Part shown: positions 48,257 through 56,722 of the stretch, in pieces
How positions within the stretch are numbered: the first letter of the stretch is position 1
Layout of the letters: the number at the start of each line of letters is the position of its first letter
Assembly: GCA_019752635.1 (NCBI GenBank)
Contig: JAIELX010000013.1
Span: forward strand, 80,417 to 144,416
Direction of reading: 5' to 3'
Length of the DNA stretch: 64,000 nucleotides
Origin: Candidatus Obscuribacterales bacterium
GTDB lineage: Bacteria > Cyanobacteriota > Vampirovibrionia > Obscuribacterales > Obscuribacteraceae
Translations under genes and position numbers: made by a program
Notes under the pieces: model-generated
The model's database searches: none
What the model was told of the DNA's origin: nothing
What the model saw: the letters and a program-made list of their open reading frames with translations, nothing else

Positions 48257-49225
48257 TTATTCGTTGAAAGCGCCGAATTTGCGAAACTTCTTCTGGCGAT
48301 CTTTCCGCAGCTCGGCTCCGGTCATAGTCGACAGCTGATCTAGATGGCGTAAAATGCCAGTCTTCAGGTTCTCGGCTGCTTTATCGTGGTCTTGATGAGC
48401 ACCGCCCAGCGGCTCGGGAATTACTTCGTCCGCCACTTTCAACGCGTGGATTTCCCTGGCTGTCATTTTCATTGCCTGGCACGCTTCGGCAACTTTGTCG
48501 GCCGATCGCCAGAGAATAGAGGCGCAGCCTTCAGGAGAGATTACCGAGTATACGGAATGCTCCAGCATCAATATGCGGTTGGCGACACCGATTGCCAGGG
48601 CGCCGCCTGAGCCGCCTTCGCCGGTGACGATGGCAATGACCGGAACGGTCAGACCGGACAGCTCCATTAAGTTGACCGCAATCGCCTCTGCCTGGTTGTG
48701 TTCTTCAGCGGCAAGTCCGGGATAGGCTCCGGGGGTATCAATCAAAGTCACTAGCGGCAGTCTGAACTTTTCGGCGTGCTGAAACATGCGCAACGCTTTG
48801 CGATAACCTTCCGGTTGCGGCATGCCGAAATTACAGGTTTGCTTGTCGCGAATGCCGCGCCCTTTCTGCGTCCCAACGGCAACGACTTTGCGGTCGCCCA
48901 AGCGAACCAGACCGGCAACCAGTGCCGCGTCATCGACTCCCTTGCGGTCTCCATGCAGTTCGATCCAGTTCGGATCCCAACGCACAAAGTAGTCGCGCGT
49001 GTATGGTCTCATCGTATGCCGCGCTAGAGCTAAGTGGTCGATACCGCGAAGATTGCCGTAGAGAGACCGTCGCAACTGATCGTATTGGTCGTTGAGACGA
49101 TCGAGGTCCTTTTCGAGATCCGGACTGGCAGTCTCGCGAACTTGCTTTTCCAACGCTTCAATCTGTTGTGCCAACAGGGAAAGCGGTTGTTCGAACTCTA
49201 GCGGAACTATCTTCTTATCGGCCAT
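48257..49225 (-). CDS. accA: Acetyl-CoA carboxylase carboxyltransferase, alpha subunit
   Basis: 322 residues, normal length. The alpha subunit moves carboxyl from biotin to acetyl-CoA in fatty-acid synthesis, with AccD. Visible: LDRLNDQYDQLRRSLYGNL, HGDRKGVDDAALVAGLVRLG, IDTPGAYPGLAAEE and the acyl-CoA binding region GEGGSGGALAIGVANRI. It is 25 bp downstream of accD, forming an operon. Confidence 0.97.
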   Translation of the reverse strand: MADKKIVPLEFEQPLSLLAQQIEALEKQVRETASPDLEKDLDRLNDQYDQLRRSLYGNLRGIDHLALARHTMRPYTRDYFVRWDPNWIELHGDRKGVDDAALVAGLVRLGDRKVVAVGTQKGRGIRDKQTCNFGMPQPEGYRKALRMFQHAEKFRLPLVTLIDTPGAYPGLAAEEHNQAEAIAVNLMELSGLTVPVIAIVTGEGGSGGALAIGVANRILMLEHSVYSVISPEGCASILWRSADKVAEACQAMKMTAREIHALKVADEVIPEPLGGAHQDHDKAAENLKTGILRHLDQLSTMTGAELRKDRQKKFRKFGAFNE

Positions 49226-49250
49226 GTTTGCTGTCTAACCTTCCGCCCGA

Positions 49251-50174
49251 CTACCGGGAAACTACTGCTTCGCCCTTGCCGCTCATGTTCTGTTGTCCGC
49301 CCGGAGGCGCCTGGTGAAACTCGATCAACGATGCCACCATATCTTGCAATTTGCTGCGCTCGATCACCATATCCACTTGTCCATGGCTGAGCAGATACTC
49401 CGCCGTTTGGAAGTCCGCCGGCAACTTCTGGCGAATGGTTTGCTCGATAACGCGACGACCGGCGAAGCCGACACGTGCCCCCGGCTCAGCGATAATGATG
49501 TCGCCGAGCATGGCAAAGCTGGCCGTTACTCCGCCGTATGTCGGTTCGGATAATATTGAAATGTACAATAGTCCACTTTGGTGGAAAGACTTCAAAGCGG
49601 AACTTGTCTTTGCCAGTTGCATCAAACTCAGTATGCCTTCCTGCATTCTTGCCCCACCGGAGCTGGAGATGATGATCAGCGGCAAGCGGCTACGTTCGGC
49701 ATACTCGACAAGGCGTGTAACTTTCTCGCCGACAACCGACCCCATCGAGCCGCCGAAGTGACCGAAGTCCATCACTCCTAATGCGGTCTTCTGACCTTTT
49801 ATGCGGCAAACACCCGTTACGACGGCTTCCTTTAGTCCGGACTTGCGTGCTGCGTCCAATAGCCTTTTGGGATAGGGTTCCGAGTCAACAAATCCCAACG
49901 GGTCGGCCGAGGAGAGGTTGGCGTCTACTTCGTGAAAAGTATCGGGATCGGCCAATTGCTCGATTCGTTGTTCTGCTCCCACCCTGAAGTGGTAGAGGCA
50001 CTTGGGACACACGTGAAGATTCGTTCTCAGATCCCTGGTATAGAGAAGTTCGCGGCACTGAAAGCATTGGGTCCAGAGGGCACAATACTCTTCAGTGGTT
50101 AGAGGTTGTTTAACTTCAACAGCCTCAGCTTTCTTCTTTCGGTTAGCGAACCATTGGGTTAGATCCATTGTCAT
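49251..50174 (-). CDS. accD: Acetyl-CoA carboxylase carboxyltransferase, beta subunit
   Basis: 307 residues from ATG 50174 (ATG 50168 also possible); the upstream frame to 50270 has no similarity. The N-terminal zinc ribbon has C37, C40, C56 and C59. The crotonase-type core shows ALGVMDFGHFGGSMGSVVG, SSSGGARMQEG and PTYGGVTASFAMLGD. With AccA it forms the alpha2beta2 carboxyltransferase. The start overlaps the long upstream frame of rsmE on the other strand, which is one reason to shorten rsmE. Confidence 0.96.
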   Translation of the reverse strand: MTMDLTQWFANRKKKAEAVEVKQPLTTEEYCALWTQCFQCRELLYTRDLRTNLHVCPKCLYHFRVGAEQRIEQLADPDTFHEVDANLSSADPLGFVDSEPYPKRLLDAARKSGLKEAVVTGVCRIKGQKTALGVMDFGHFGGSMGSVVGEKVTRLVEYAERSRLPLIIISSSGGARMQEGILSLMQLAKTSSALKSFHQSGLLYISILSEPTYGGVTASFAMLGDIIIAEPGARVGFAGRRVIEQTIRQKLPADFQTAEYLLSHGQVDMVIERSKLQDMVASLIEFHQAPPGGQQNMSGKGEAVVSR

Positions 50175-50335
50175 TTTTGAGGCTTTTTGCTGGCGGCGCG
50201 TCTGGCCGTATTGGAGGGCACGAACAACTTGTCGGTGGACTGAAACGTGCGTCCCCGGGAAAATGTTCAAAGCGTGATTATAGCGCAGCCGTCCACAATT
50301 TTAGAGAATGTACTGAGCCGGGAGCTGTCAGGAAG

Positions 50336-51190
50336 ATGCGAATACCCAGATTCTTTCTTTATGGACGAGATCTGGAGGCTTTTGCAGATGCTCGCAACAA
50401 TAAGACAGACGGACTGTTGGATATAGTGGAAGCCGACCTTGTTCACCGTATCAAAGTGGTTCAACGTCATCGCACCGGTGACTCGCTAATCCTTTTGGAT
50501 AACGAAGGTAATAAGTACGACAGCGTCATCGCATATATCGATAAGCGCAGCGTGCGAGTGCTGGTCGGGGAAAAAATTGCCAGCGGAGGCGAATTGAGAG
50601 TCTCTGTTACCGTTGCTCAATCGGTTGTAAAAGGAGAGCGCTTCGACTGGTGCCTGGAAAAGCTAACGGAGCTGGGCGTTTCGACAGTGGTGCCGTTAGT
50701 GTCCGCAAGAGGGGTCGTGAAGTTTGATGAGGCCACCTTCGAGAAGTCCACGCCGAAAGTCATGACTAAACTAAAGCGCTGGCAGTCTTTAGTTCGTGAA
50801 GCGGCGGAGCAGTCCGAGCGGGCCTTTGTGCCTATTGTCGCTGCGCCTGCAGAATGTATTGCTTATTTGTCTAGCCCCGGGGGTGGTGGCAATGGCTATT
50901 TGCGATATATCTGTTTGGAGCGCAGTGATGCTCCGATGCTTATCGAATCGCTAAGAAATCGTTTCACTAATAGCGCCGCAGGTGGTGCATCACCCCGAGA
51001 TCAAAGTGGAGACGCAATAGCTATATCATCGGTCTTTGTTGTAATCGGTCCAGAAGGCGGCTTTACCGCGCATGAGATAGCGATTGCTGAAAACAATGGC
51101 TGGGAGGCTGTTTCGCTTGGCGCACGTGTGTTAAGAAGCGAAACGGCCGGTATGTGTGCCATGGCGCAAATCGCATGCCTACTGGATTAG
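50336..51190 (+). CDS. rsmE: 16S rRNA m3U1498 methyltransferase
   Basis: 284 residues from ATG 50336 (MRIPRFFLYGRD). An N-terminal PUA-like domain (~1-75) precedes a SPOUT-type methyltransferase with the motifs KGERFDWCLEKLTELGVSTV, the IGPEGGFTAHE loop and LGARVLRSETA. It methylates U1498 of 16S rRNA. The frame is open from 50168, but that part does not match the family. Confidence 0.92.
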   Translation: MRIPRFFLYGRDLEAFADARNNKTDGLLDIVEADLVHRIKVVQRHRTGDSLILLDNEGNKYDSVIAYIDKRSVRVLVGEKIASGGELRVSVTVAQSVVKGERFDWCLEKLTELGVSTVVPLVSARGVVKFDEATFEKSTPKVMTKLKRWQSLVREAAEQSERAFVPIVAAPAECIAYLSSPGGGGNGYLRYICLERSDAPMLIESLRNRFTNSAAGGASPRDQSGDAIAISSVFVVIGPEGGFTAHEIAIAENNGWEAVSLGARVLRSETAGMCAMAQIACLLD

Positions 51191-51227
51191 TAGCAAAAGA
51201 AATTTTCTGTAAGCTTTCGCAAATTCC

Positions 51228-51256
51228 TTGACAAATTTTTCCGTAACAGGTCTTAT
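51228..51256 (+). promoter_or_regulatory. Promoter of yggS-sepF
   Basis: TTGACA (51228-51233) is perfect and is followed after 17 bases by TCTTAT (51251-51256), predicting a start near 51263, about 30 bases before the yggS start. Confidence 0.45.
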
Positions 51257-51292
51257 AGTAGGCGTTGATTTTCTCCTTGTTTTCGAGGCTGC

Positions 51293-51967
51293 TTGTCTGA
51301 GAAGGGCATGAGTGTGTCGGCGAATTTAGCTCGAATTCGTCAACGGTTGGGTGGCGCAAACGTAACGCTAATAGCCGTTTCGAAGTATGTGAGTCTCGAT
51401 TCCATAATCGAGGCCTGTAGAGAAGGCGTCACCGAATTTGGTGAAAGTCGGATTCAAGATGCCTTGGACAAGCAAGAGTCGATGCCACCAGATATGGCGC
51501 GGTATATACATTGGCACTTTATCGGACATCTTCAAACCAACAAGGTCAAAAAGGCTGTGGGGCGCTTCGCTTTGATTCATTCGGTGGATTCGCTTCGTCT
51601 TGCCAAGGAGCTGAATTCAGCAGCGGAGAAAGAGAACCTGATTCAAGCTGTGCTATTGCAAGTGAAGGTCGAAGAGGACCCGGGCAAGTCTGGATTCTCT
51701 CCCTCTGAGTTGACTGAGAACATGCATGAAATATTGGCTCTCAGGTCACTGAAGATCGAAGGATTGATGACGATGGCACCGTTGACTGACGATCAAAATG
51801 TTTGGAAGCGATGCTTCGATGGTGCGCGAATCCTCCGCGATGAGCTTGAGCTGAAATTCTCGATAAGCTTGCCGGAGTTATCTATGGGGATGAGCGACGA
51901 TTGGCCGTTAGCCGTCGCCTGTGGTGCCACCATGATTAGACTTGGAAGATCAATTTTTGAAAAATAG
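51293..51967 (+). CDS. PLP homeostasis protein, YggS/PROSC family
   Basis: 224 residues. The family binds pyridoxal phosphate and controls its level. Visible motifs: VTLIAVSKY with the PLP Lys, FGESRIQDALDK, HFIGHLQTNKVKKA, VNVAVEEDPGKSGF-type segment and LPELSMGMSDDWPLAVACGATMIRLG. The start is TTG 51293 with GAGG four bases upstream; ATG 51308 is possible. In many bacteria including Cyanobacteria it precedes sepF, as here. Confidence 0.93.
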   Translation: MSEKGMSVSANLARIRQRLGGANVTLIAVSKYVSLDSIIEACREGVTEFGESRIQDALDKQESMPPDMARYIHWHFIGHLQTNKVKKAVGRFALIHSVDSLRLAKELNSAAEKENLIQAVLLQVKVEEDPGKSGFSPSELTENMHEILALRSLKIEGLMTMAPLTDDQNVWKRCFDGARILRDELELKFSISLPELSMGMSDDWPLAVACGATMIRLGRSIFEK

Positions 51968-52091
51968 ACAAATCCGATAGGATAAGAACGGAATTATCTG
52001 GTATCTTGTATGGTGGCGGTGTGAAAGTGGTGAGTCATTCCGCTGACGGTGTGGTGAGGGGTAAGGACCGGCAAGGGTAAGGAGGACGCGA

Positions 52092-52601
52092 GTGAGCATT
52101 GTTCAAAAGTTCAAAAGTTTTTGGTTCGGACCTGCTGACAATTATGATCAGGAAGACTTCGAAGACCTCTTCGAGTCTGGTGATCATGTATATCAGACGA
52201 GTGGACAACTGGCTCTAGACAAGGCTCCGCTTGAGCCTGTTCGCACAGCAACGCGCTCGATATTGCCGCATGCGAGCACAAAAGTGGTTGACCATCCGAA
52301 CGCTCATCCTTCCAGCGAAGTTATGGTGATTGAGCCCAGGACTTTCAATGAAGCAATGGAAATCGTTGAGCATCTTCGCGGTCGTAAATCGGTACTGCTC
52401 AACTTGCATCTTCTCGACAATGAAACTTCTCAACGCATTGTCGACTTTCTGTCCGGTGCTACACATGCAATAGACGGACATCAGCAGCGAATTGGCGATG
52501 GCGTGTTCTTGTTCGCGCCGGCAACGGTGACGATCATGGCGGAATCCTCTTCTTCCAAACAAATTCGGGATGCCTTCTGGACTAAGACCCAGCTCTCCTA
52601 A
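52092..52601 (+). CDS. sepF: Cell division protein SepF
   Basis: 169 residues from GTG 52092 with GGAGG six bases upstream. The N-terminal amphipathic membrane-targeting stretch (SIVQKFKSFWFGPADNYDQE) is followed by a linker and the SepF fold (~75-160, VMVIEPRTFNEAMEIVEHLR, LNLHLLDNETSQRIVDFLSG, RIGDGVFLFAPATV). SepF tethers FtsZ filaments to the membrane in Firmicutes, Actinobacteria and Cyanobacteria. With yggS it is a classic cluster. It supports a cyanobacterial-type affiliation. Confidence 0.96.
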   Translation: MSIVQKFKSFWFGPADNYDQEDFEDLFESGDHVYQTSGQLALDKAPLEPVRTATRSILPHASTKVVDHPNAHPSSEVMVIEPRTFNEAMEIVEHLRGRKSVLLNLHLLDNETSQRIVDFLSGATHAIDGHQQRIGDGVFLFAPATVTIMAESSSSKQIRDAFWTKTQLS

Positions 52602-52643
52602 CAGTTTGAGTGATCTAACCTATTAACTCCCTGCAACATGTCG

Positions 52644-52675
52644 AGAGGCTTCTTCGGAAGCCTCTTTCCTTTTTA
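52644..52675. terminator. Hairpin terminator with UUCG loop
   Basis: AGAGGCTTC (52644-52652), loop TTCG and GAAGCCTCT (52657-52665), followed by TTCCTTTTTAT on the plus strand. It separates sepF from the convergent M23 peptidase gene. Confidence 0.85.
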
Positions 52676-52707
52676 TATGCGCAGTGGCTCGTCGGCAAGC
52701 CGCTGCG

Positions 52708-53553
52708 TTAGAAGCCTTTGTTGAACCAATCACCGGGGTTGGTGGCGTCGTTGTTGACGTAGACGCTAAAGTGCAAATGGGGACCGCTGGCGCGACCGGT
52801 GGCACCAATGGCGCCGATTTTGTCGCCTGTTTCGACCCGTTGTCCTTCTTTCACAAAAATCTTGCTCAGATGGATATAGAACGACAGTACTCCCTGACCG
52901 TGGTCAATGCATACAGTATTGCCGTGTAGTTTCCACCCTGTATGTGCGATCAAGACTTTGCCTTTTTGTACAGCCTGTACTGGCGTGCCGGTCGGCCCGG
53001 CAAAATCAACCCCGGAGTGAAAGTAGTCTGCCAGCAAGCGGCCGTTGACGGCTCTTCGCAAACCGTAGGCGGAAGAGATTCGCGCCTTGCACGGGTGCTG
53101 GAATTTGCCCTGCCACTCCTGCGTGTCGCTTACCGTTGCTTTTGCGGCATCAACGGTCTTCCGTTCGCCCGGCGAACCGTCGAAGTTATCCTTACTTTTG
53201 GGCAGACGTATGCGCTGAATGCCGAAGTTTCCCGCTGTGACTTTGATCGGCGCTGAGTCATTGCCAGCGGATATATTGTAGCTTCCCGGTTTCAACAACG
53301 CCGGCATGCAGATCAAGGCGCGATAGGTTCCTGTTCCCTCTGTGTCGACCGGGAACGTCTTGAAAGTGCGTCCGTTGAATGACACTGTCGGCGCACCGGA
53401 TGCAGTGCCGTCGCCTGTAATGCGAACCACGACTGTCTGTCCTTGTTTCGCCGTTTCGGGCTCTATGCTCAAGCTTGCCAAAGCAGGCGCAGCTGAGGCG
53501 GAAAATGCCAGGAAACAGGCGCTGGCCGCCGTGAAAGAAATTTTGCCGGTCAT
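52708..53553 (-). CDS. M23 (LytM-type) peptidoglycan peptidase
   Basis: 281 residues. A signal peptide (1-26, ending APALA) is followed by an Ig-like region (~30-105, SIEPETAKQGQTVVVRITGD) and the M23 domain (~145-281). The Zn ligands are His and Asp in HSGVDFAGPTGTP and the His-X-His in GPHLHFSVY; the catalytic His is in FYIHL. LytM enzymes cleave cell-wall cross-links, or act as amidase activators when a ligand is lost; all ligands seem present here. GGAG lies ten bases before the ATG. Confidence 0.92.
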   Translation of the reverse strand: MTGKISFTAASACFLAFSASAAPALASLSIEPETAKQGQTVVVRITGDGTASGAPTVSFNGRTFKTFPVDTEGTGTYRALICMPALLKPGSYNISAGNDSAPIKVTAGNFGIQRIRLPKSKDNFDGSPGERKTVDAAKATVSDTQEWQGKFQHPCKARISSAYGLRRAVNGRLLADYFHSGVDFAGPTGTPVQAVQKGKVLIAHTGWKLHGNTVCIDHGQGVLSFYIHLSKIFVKEGQRVETGDKIGAIGATGRASGPHLHFSVYVNNDATNPGDWFNKGF

Positions 53554-53627
53554 AACCAGGGAGCTCCGTTGCGCTTGCGCTTAGGTTGATACTAAATCGG
53601 GTGCCACACGGGCAAGGCGGTAAGACT

Positions 53628-53843
53628 CTATTTGTTCTCCGCCATGAGCTCTTCGATCGCTTCTTTAAGCGTCTCCACCTTCTCCAGCGGAATCGCAACA
53701 CCCTTCTTGGTGGGCTTCTCTTCGTCTTTGTCGGGATACCATTCGCGAATGTGCAAGTACTTCTTACCTGCGTACTCGTTGATGTACACGTAGATTGTTT
53801 CGCCACGAGACTTCTCGTGAATTGATTTCTTGTTCTCTTCCAA
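53628..53843 (-). CDS. PC4/YdbC-like single-stranded nucleic acid binding protein
   Basis: 71 residues. The start is TTG 53843 with GGAG seven bases upstream. The central part IYVYINEYAGKKYLHIREWY and the KKGVAIPLEKVETLKEAI segment match the bacterial version of the transcriptional coactivator PC4 (p15) fold, which binds ssDNA or unwinds duplexes. Role unknown here. The region upstream carries a set of AGATCT palindromes (53912-53960). Confidence 0.75.
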   Translation of the reverse strand: MEENKKSIHEKSRGETIYVYINEYAGKKYLHIREWYPDKDEEKPTKKGVAIPLEKVETLKEAIEELMAENK

Positions 53844-53911
53844 GGGTTTTCTCCAGCGCTAGAGAGACTTCCGGCTTATAGTAACCATAACCATAATATG
53901 AGATTTAGTAA

Positions 53912-53960
53912 AGATCTCTTACTGAATCTATAAGAGAAAGAGATCTAATAGAGATCTCTA
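53912..53960. promoter_or_regulatory. Cluster of AGATCT-centred palindromes between PC4-like gene and obg
   Basis: Three AGATCT cores occur at 53912, 53941 and 53952, the last within a perfect 12-bp palindrome TAGAGATCTCTA (53949-53960). TCTCTTA (53915-53921) and TAAGAGA (53931-53937) also form an inverted pair. It looks like a multi-site operator for a dimeric protein. Confidence 0.5.
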
Positions 53961-54024
53961 AAGGAAATGTATCAGTCATTGTCAATCGCTAAGGTGCTTG
54001 CATGGCAACCTGTTCGGGGCTTGT

Positions 54025-54195
54025 ATGTCGGACCGCTTGCCATCGGGCTTTGTAACTGCTGCCGAAACTGCCACAGGCCTGGTATCATCTGAGTCTGAAG
54101 CATTTAAAGGTGCCCGGTCGCGTAGTTCCGGCGTGCCGCTTCAAAGTCTCATGAATGCAAGGTTGGGGAGATTCACCGCCGCGGTGAAAAAGTAA
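54025..54195 (+). CDS. Possible leader peptide upstream of obg (56 residues)
   Basis: The frame from ATG 54025, with a GGGG-rich stretch upstream, ends with a TAA at 54195, two bases before the obg ATG. The sequence has no recognisable domain, is Ser/Ala-rich, and may just be an open frame; its stop placement next to obg would allow coupling. Low confidence. Confidence 0.25.
   Translation: MSDRLPSGFVTAAETATGLVSSESEAFKGARSRSSGVPLQSLMNARLGRFTAAVKK
54172..54188 (+). promoter_or_regulatory. Perfect palindrome in front of obg
   Basis: TTCACCGCCGCGGTGAA is symmetric about one base and ends ten bases before the obg ATG. As RNA it can form a 7-bp hairpin lying between GGGGAG (54165-54170) and the start, which would bring this ribosome-binding site near the ATG; as DNA it could be an operator. 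Confidence 0.5.
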
Positions 54196-54197
54196 GC

Positions 54198-55502
54198 ATG
54201 CAGTTTGTTGACCAGGTTCGAATAAAGGTTCGCTCAGGTGACGGCGGAAACGGAATGGTTGCGTGGCGACGCGAAAAGTACGAGCCGTTAGGCGGACCAG
54301 CCGGTGGCACGGGGGGGCACGGCGGCAAAGTTGTGCTGCTGGCCAGTAGCGATCTTTCCACTTTGCTTGATTTTCATTACAAGTTGGAGTTCGTGGCGCC
54401 GAACGGTGAGAAAGGCGGTCCGAAGAACCGCACTGGTAGAGGCGGCGAGGATCTCGTGATCAAAGTGCCGCCCGGTACGGTGGTCAAAGACCTGGTCTCA
54501 GGCAAAATCATCGCCGATCTGAACAAAGACGGTAGTTCGGCCATGGTGGCGGAAGGCGGGCGCGGCGGACGTGGCAATGCGGCGATGGCGTCGCACGGAC
54601 GAAACGCGCCTCATTATTGCGAACCCGGTGAGTCCGGCATTGAGCGAGACTTGCAGCTGACTCTCAAATTGCTTGCCGACATTGGCATTATAGGATTGCC
54701 TAATGCAGGAAAGTCGACTTTACTGTCCGTGCTCACTGCGGCGCGACCGAAGATTGCCGATTATCCGTTCTCGACTTTGTCTCCGAATCTCGGTGTGATG
54801 CGTCGCCCCGAGGGTGACGGTATAGTTCTGGCCGACATCCCGGGCCTGATTGCCGGTGCTTCAACCGGGTTAGGATTAGGCCATGAGTTTCTTCGACATA
54901 TAGAGCGGACGCGCGTTCTATTGCACATGGCGGACATCACGTCTGAGACTCTGGTGGATGACATCAAAACGATCAACGAAGAGCTGGATCTCTACGAGCC
55001 GCGACTGAGCCGGATGCCGCAAATTCTTTTCCTGAATAAAGCCGACCTTGTCGACGAGGCTGAGGCGGCTGACGCCGAGGCGAAAGTCCGCGCCGTGCAA
55101 GCGTCGTTATTCAAGCGTCCCGATTCCCTTGTGTGCGTGATGTTCGGCAGTGCCGCTGCCAATGTCGGCGTGCCTGAATTGCGTAACGTGTTGCTGGAGA
55201 CTCTGGCTAAGGCAAAAACTGAAGAGCCGATCATAGTGGTCGAGGAAGATGAAGATGCCGTGCGTCACCCCGACGAGCCCTTCCAGGTTGCGCGAAGAAA
55301 GAATACTTTCTTCATTTCGGGCACGCGTGTTGAGAAGATGATGGATGTGACTAACATGCGCAGTTCGGAATCGTTGCAGCGCTTTTTCCAGGTATTGCGT
55401 GCTATGGGCGTGATTGCAGCGTTGGAAGCAGAGGGCATTGCCGAAGGCTGCGAAATTGTGATTGGCAAAACCAGCTTCGTCTACGGCGAAGAAGTTTTGT
55501 AG
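54198..55502 (+). CDS. obgE: GTPase Obg (ribosome assembly/stress)
   Basis: 434 residues with all three parts: the glycine-rich Obg domain (1-158, VRSGDGGNGMVAWRREKYEP, GGPAGGTGGHGGKV, RTGRGGEDLVIKVPPGT), the G domain with GLPNAGKST, DIPGLIAGAS and NKAD, and the C-terminal OCT domain (~345-430). Obg binds the large ribosomal subunit and guards cell growth, cell cycle and stress responses. No ordinary ribosome-binding site is at the usual distance; GGGGAG is 27 bases upstream behind a hairpin. Confidence 0.97.
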   Translation: MQFVDQVRIKVRSGDGGNGMVAWRREKYEPLGGPAGGTGGHGGKVVLLASSDLSTLLDFHYKLEFVAPNGEKGGPKNRTGRGGEDLVIKVPPGTVVKDLVSGKIIADLNKDGSSAMVAEGGRGGRGNAAMASHGRNAPHYCEPGESGIERDLQLTLKLLADIGIIGLPNAGKSTLLSVLTAARPKIADYPFSTLSPNLGVMRRPEGDGIVLADIPGLIAGASTGLGLGHEFLRHIERTRVLLHMADITSETLVDDIKTINEELDLYEPRLSRMPQILFLNKADLVDEAEAADAEAKVRAVQASLFKRPDSLVCVMFGSAAANVGVPELRNVLLETLAKAKTEEPIIVVEEDEDAVRHPDEPFQVARRKNTFFISGTRVEKMMDVTNMRSSESLQRFFQVLRAMGVIAALEAEGIAEGCEIVIGKTSFVYGEEVL

Positions 55503-55636
55503 TAAGCGTTCCTGCATTCGAAGCGAAGTCTTGCCCGCGCTGCTATCTTCCGGCGGGTCCCCGGCGGGCGTGATGGAGAGTCTTTCGATTATTTTGATGC
55601 TATCTACGCAGAGCTATAGTAGATGCGTGCAAGCGA

Positions 55637-55660
55637 AAAGGTCGCACCCGGGCGACCTTT
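55637..55660. terminator. Possible bidirectional terminator after obg
   Basis: AAAGGTCGC (55637-55645) and GCGACCTTT (55652-55660) form a 9-bp stem with a 6-base loop. T-runs are only three to four long on each strand. It lies between obg and the convergent 56-residue gene. Confidence 0.5.
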
Positions 55661-55691
55661 GTCTACGATTCCATCGACCGGGTGCGCGGTC

Positions 55692-55862
55692 TTAGTGGTT
55701 GTGCTCGGGGTTCTCGCACTTATCGCCGCAGTCGCTGCCTTGCAGCGCTTTCAAACGCGCATAGATCGCGCCTTTTAGGTTTGCGCGATAGCTCTCACGG
55801 GCAATGCGCTGTTTGCGCTTTTGCACCTTTTGAGCTCTCTTGAATCCTTTTTGCTGTGCCAT
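55692..55862 (-). CDS. Small basic protein with Cys/His tail (56 residues)
   Basis: ATG 55862 follows AGGAG with good spacing. The first 40 residues are Lys/Arg/Gln-rich and helical (MAQQKGFKRAQKVQKRKQRI). The tail DCGDKCENPEHNH carries C45, C49, H54 and H56, a possible metal site. No known domain is recognised. It could bind nucleic acid or the ribosome given its charge; that is only inference. Confidence 0.75.
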   Translation of the reverse strand: MAQQKGFKRAQKVQKRKQRIARESYRANLKGAIYARLKALQGSDCGDKCENPEHNH

Positions 55863-55990
55863 TGCAGTAGTCTCCTGCTCCCGTACTTCTGCGGGAAGTC
55901 AATTTTGAAGATGCACATCATACACCATGCACCAGTGAACGTTCTCTTGGCAGGCGGTGCTTGTAACGTCCCCGCAACGGACTTGTCCGC

Positions 55991-56713
55991 TTACTGCTTG
56001 AGTTTACTGATTGGTCCGTTTGTCACCGCTGTGATGCCGCCGACATTTACGTGCTTTGCTTTCTCGTCCAGTTCGTTGGCTTCGTCTTCGTTGCCAGTCT
56101 GCCGACAGTTGTGAGCTAGTGCATACATCGCTCGACTGAGCGCCCCGTAGTCGGAACCCGGGTTGGCCTCGTAGGCTGCAATTGATTTGCGTAAATGACT
56201 ATCAGTTTTGTTGAAGTCTTTTTGATCTGCATAAAGCGAGCCCAGGTGACTATGCGCTTCCGCTGCTACTATCGATTGATCCTTTGCCGCTTCCTCCAGG
56301 ATAGCCAGCGATTCCTCCAGCGTCTCAATCGCACCGGAATTGTCGTTTTGCATCGCTTTCAGTTTTGCGATCTCGTTGTAGCTGGAAGCCTTTCTCAGTG
56401 CACCTTCGGCGGGAACGCCGTCCGCGAGTTTGGCGACCTTGTCGAATAATTCTATTGCCTCGTCACGTTTGTTTTCCATGCGCTTAAGCTCCGCCAGTCT
56501 GAGCGTGGCCGTAAGCATTTGACTTTTGTTCTTTTTGTTGTTGGCTTCCTTCAGTGCCGAGTCGTAACTTTTCTCCGCTTCGACAAGATTGCCCTTGTCT
56601 TTGAAGCCGTCGCCCTCTTGGATGTAATAGGCGCAGTCATGTCCGCAAGCCGACAGCGCAATCATGCAAGCAATGCTTGCTATTACGCTGCCAAAAGGTA
56701 GTTTGAATCTCAT
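55991..56713 (-). CDS. TPR lipoprotein
   Basis: 240 residues. A lipobox LSAC at ~20-23 ends the signal sequence (MRFKLPFGSVIASIACMIAL), so the protein is membrane-anchored by Cys23. It has about four TPR units (AEKSYDSALKEANN, RLAELKRMENKRDEAIELF, AKLKAMQNDNSGAIETLEES, HSHLGSLYADQKDFNKTDSH). GAGG precedes the ATG. Role unknown; its lipidation relates to Lnt. Confidence 0.8.
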   Translation of the reverse strand: MRFKLPFGSVIASIACMIALSACGHDCAYYIQEGDGFKDKGNLVEAEKSYDSALKEANNKKNKSQMLTATLRLAELKRMENKRDEAIELFDKVAKLADGVPAEGALRKASSYNEIAKLKAMQNDNSGAIETLEESLAILEEAAKDQSIVAAEAHSHLGSLYADQKDFNKTDSHLRKSIAAYEANPGSDYGALSRAMYALAHNCRQTGNEDEANELDEKAKHVNVGGITAVTNGPISKLKQ

Positions 56714-56722
56714 TGTCTTCCC

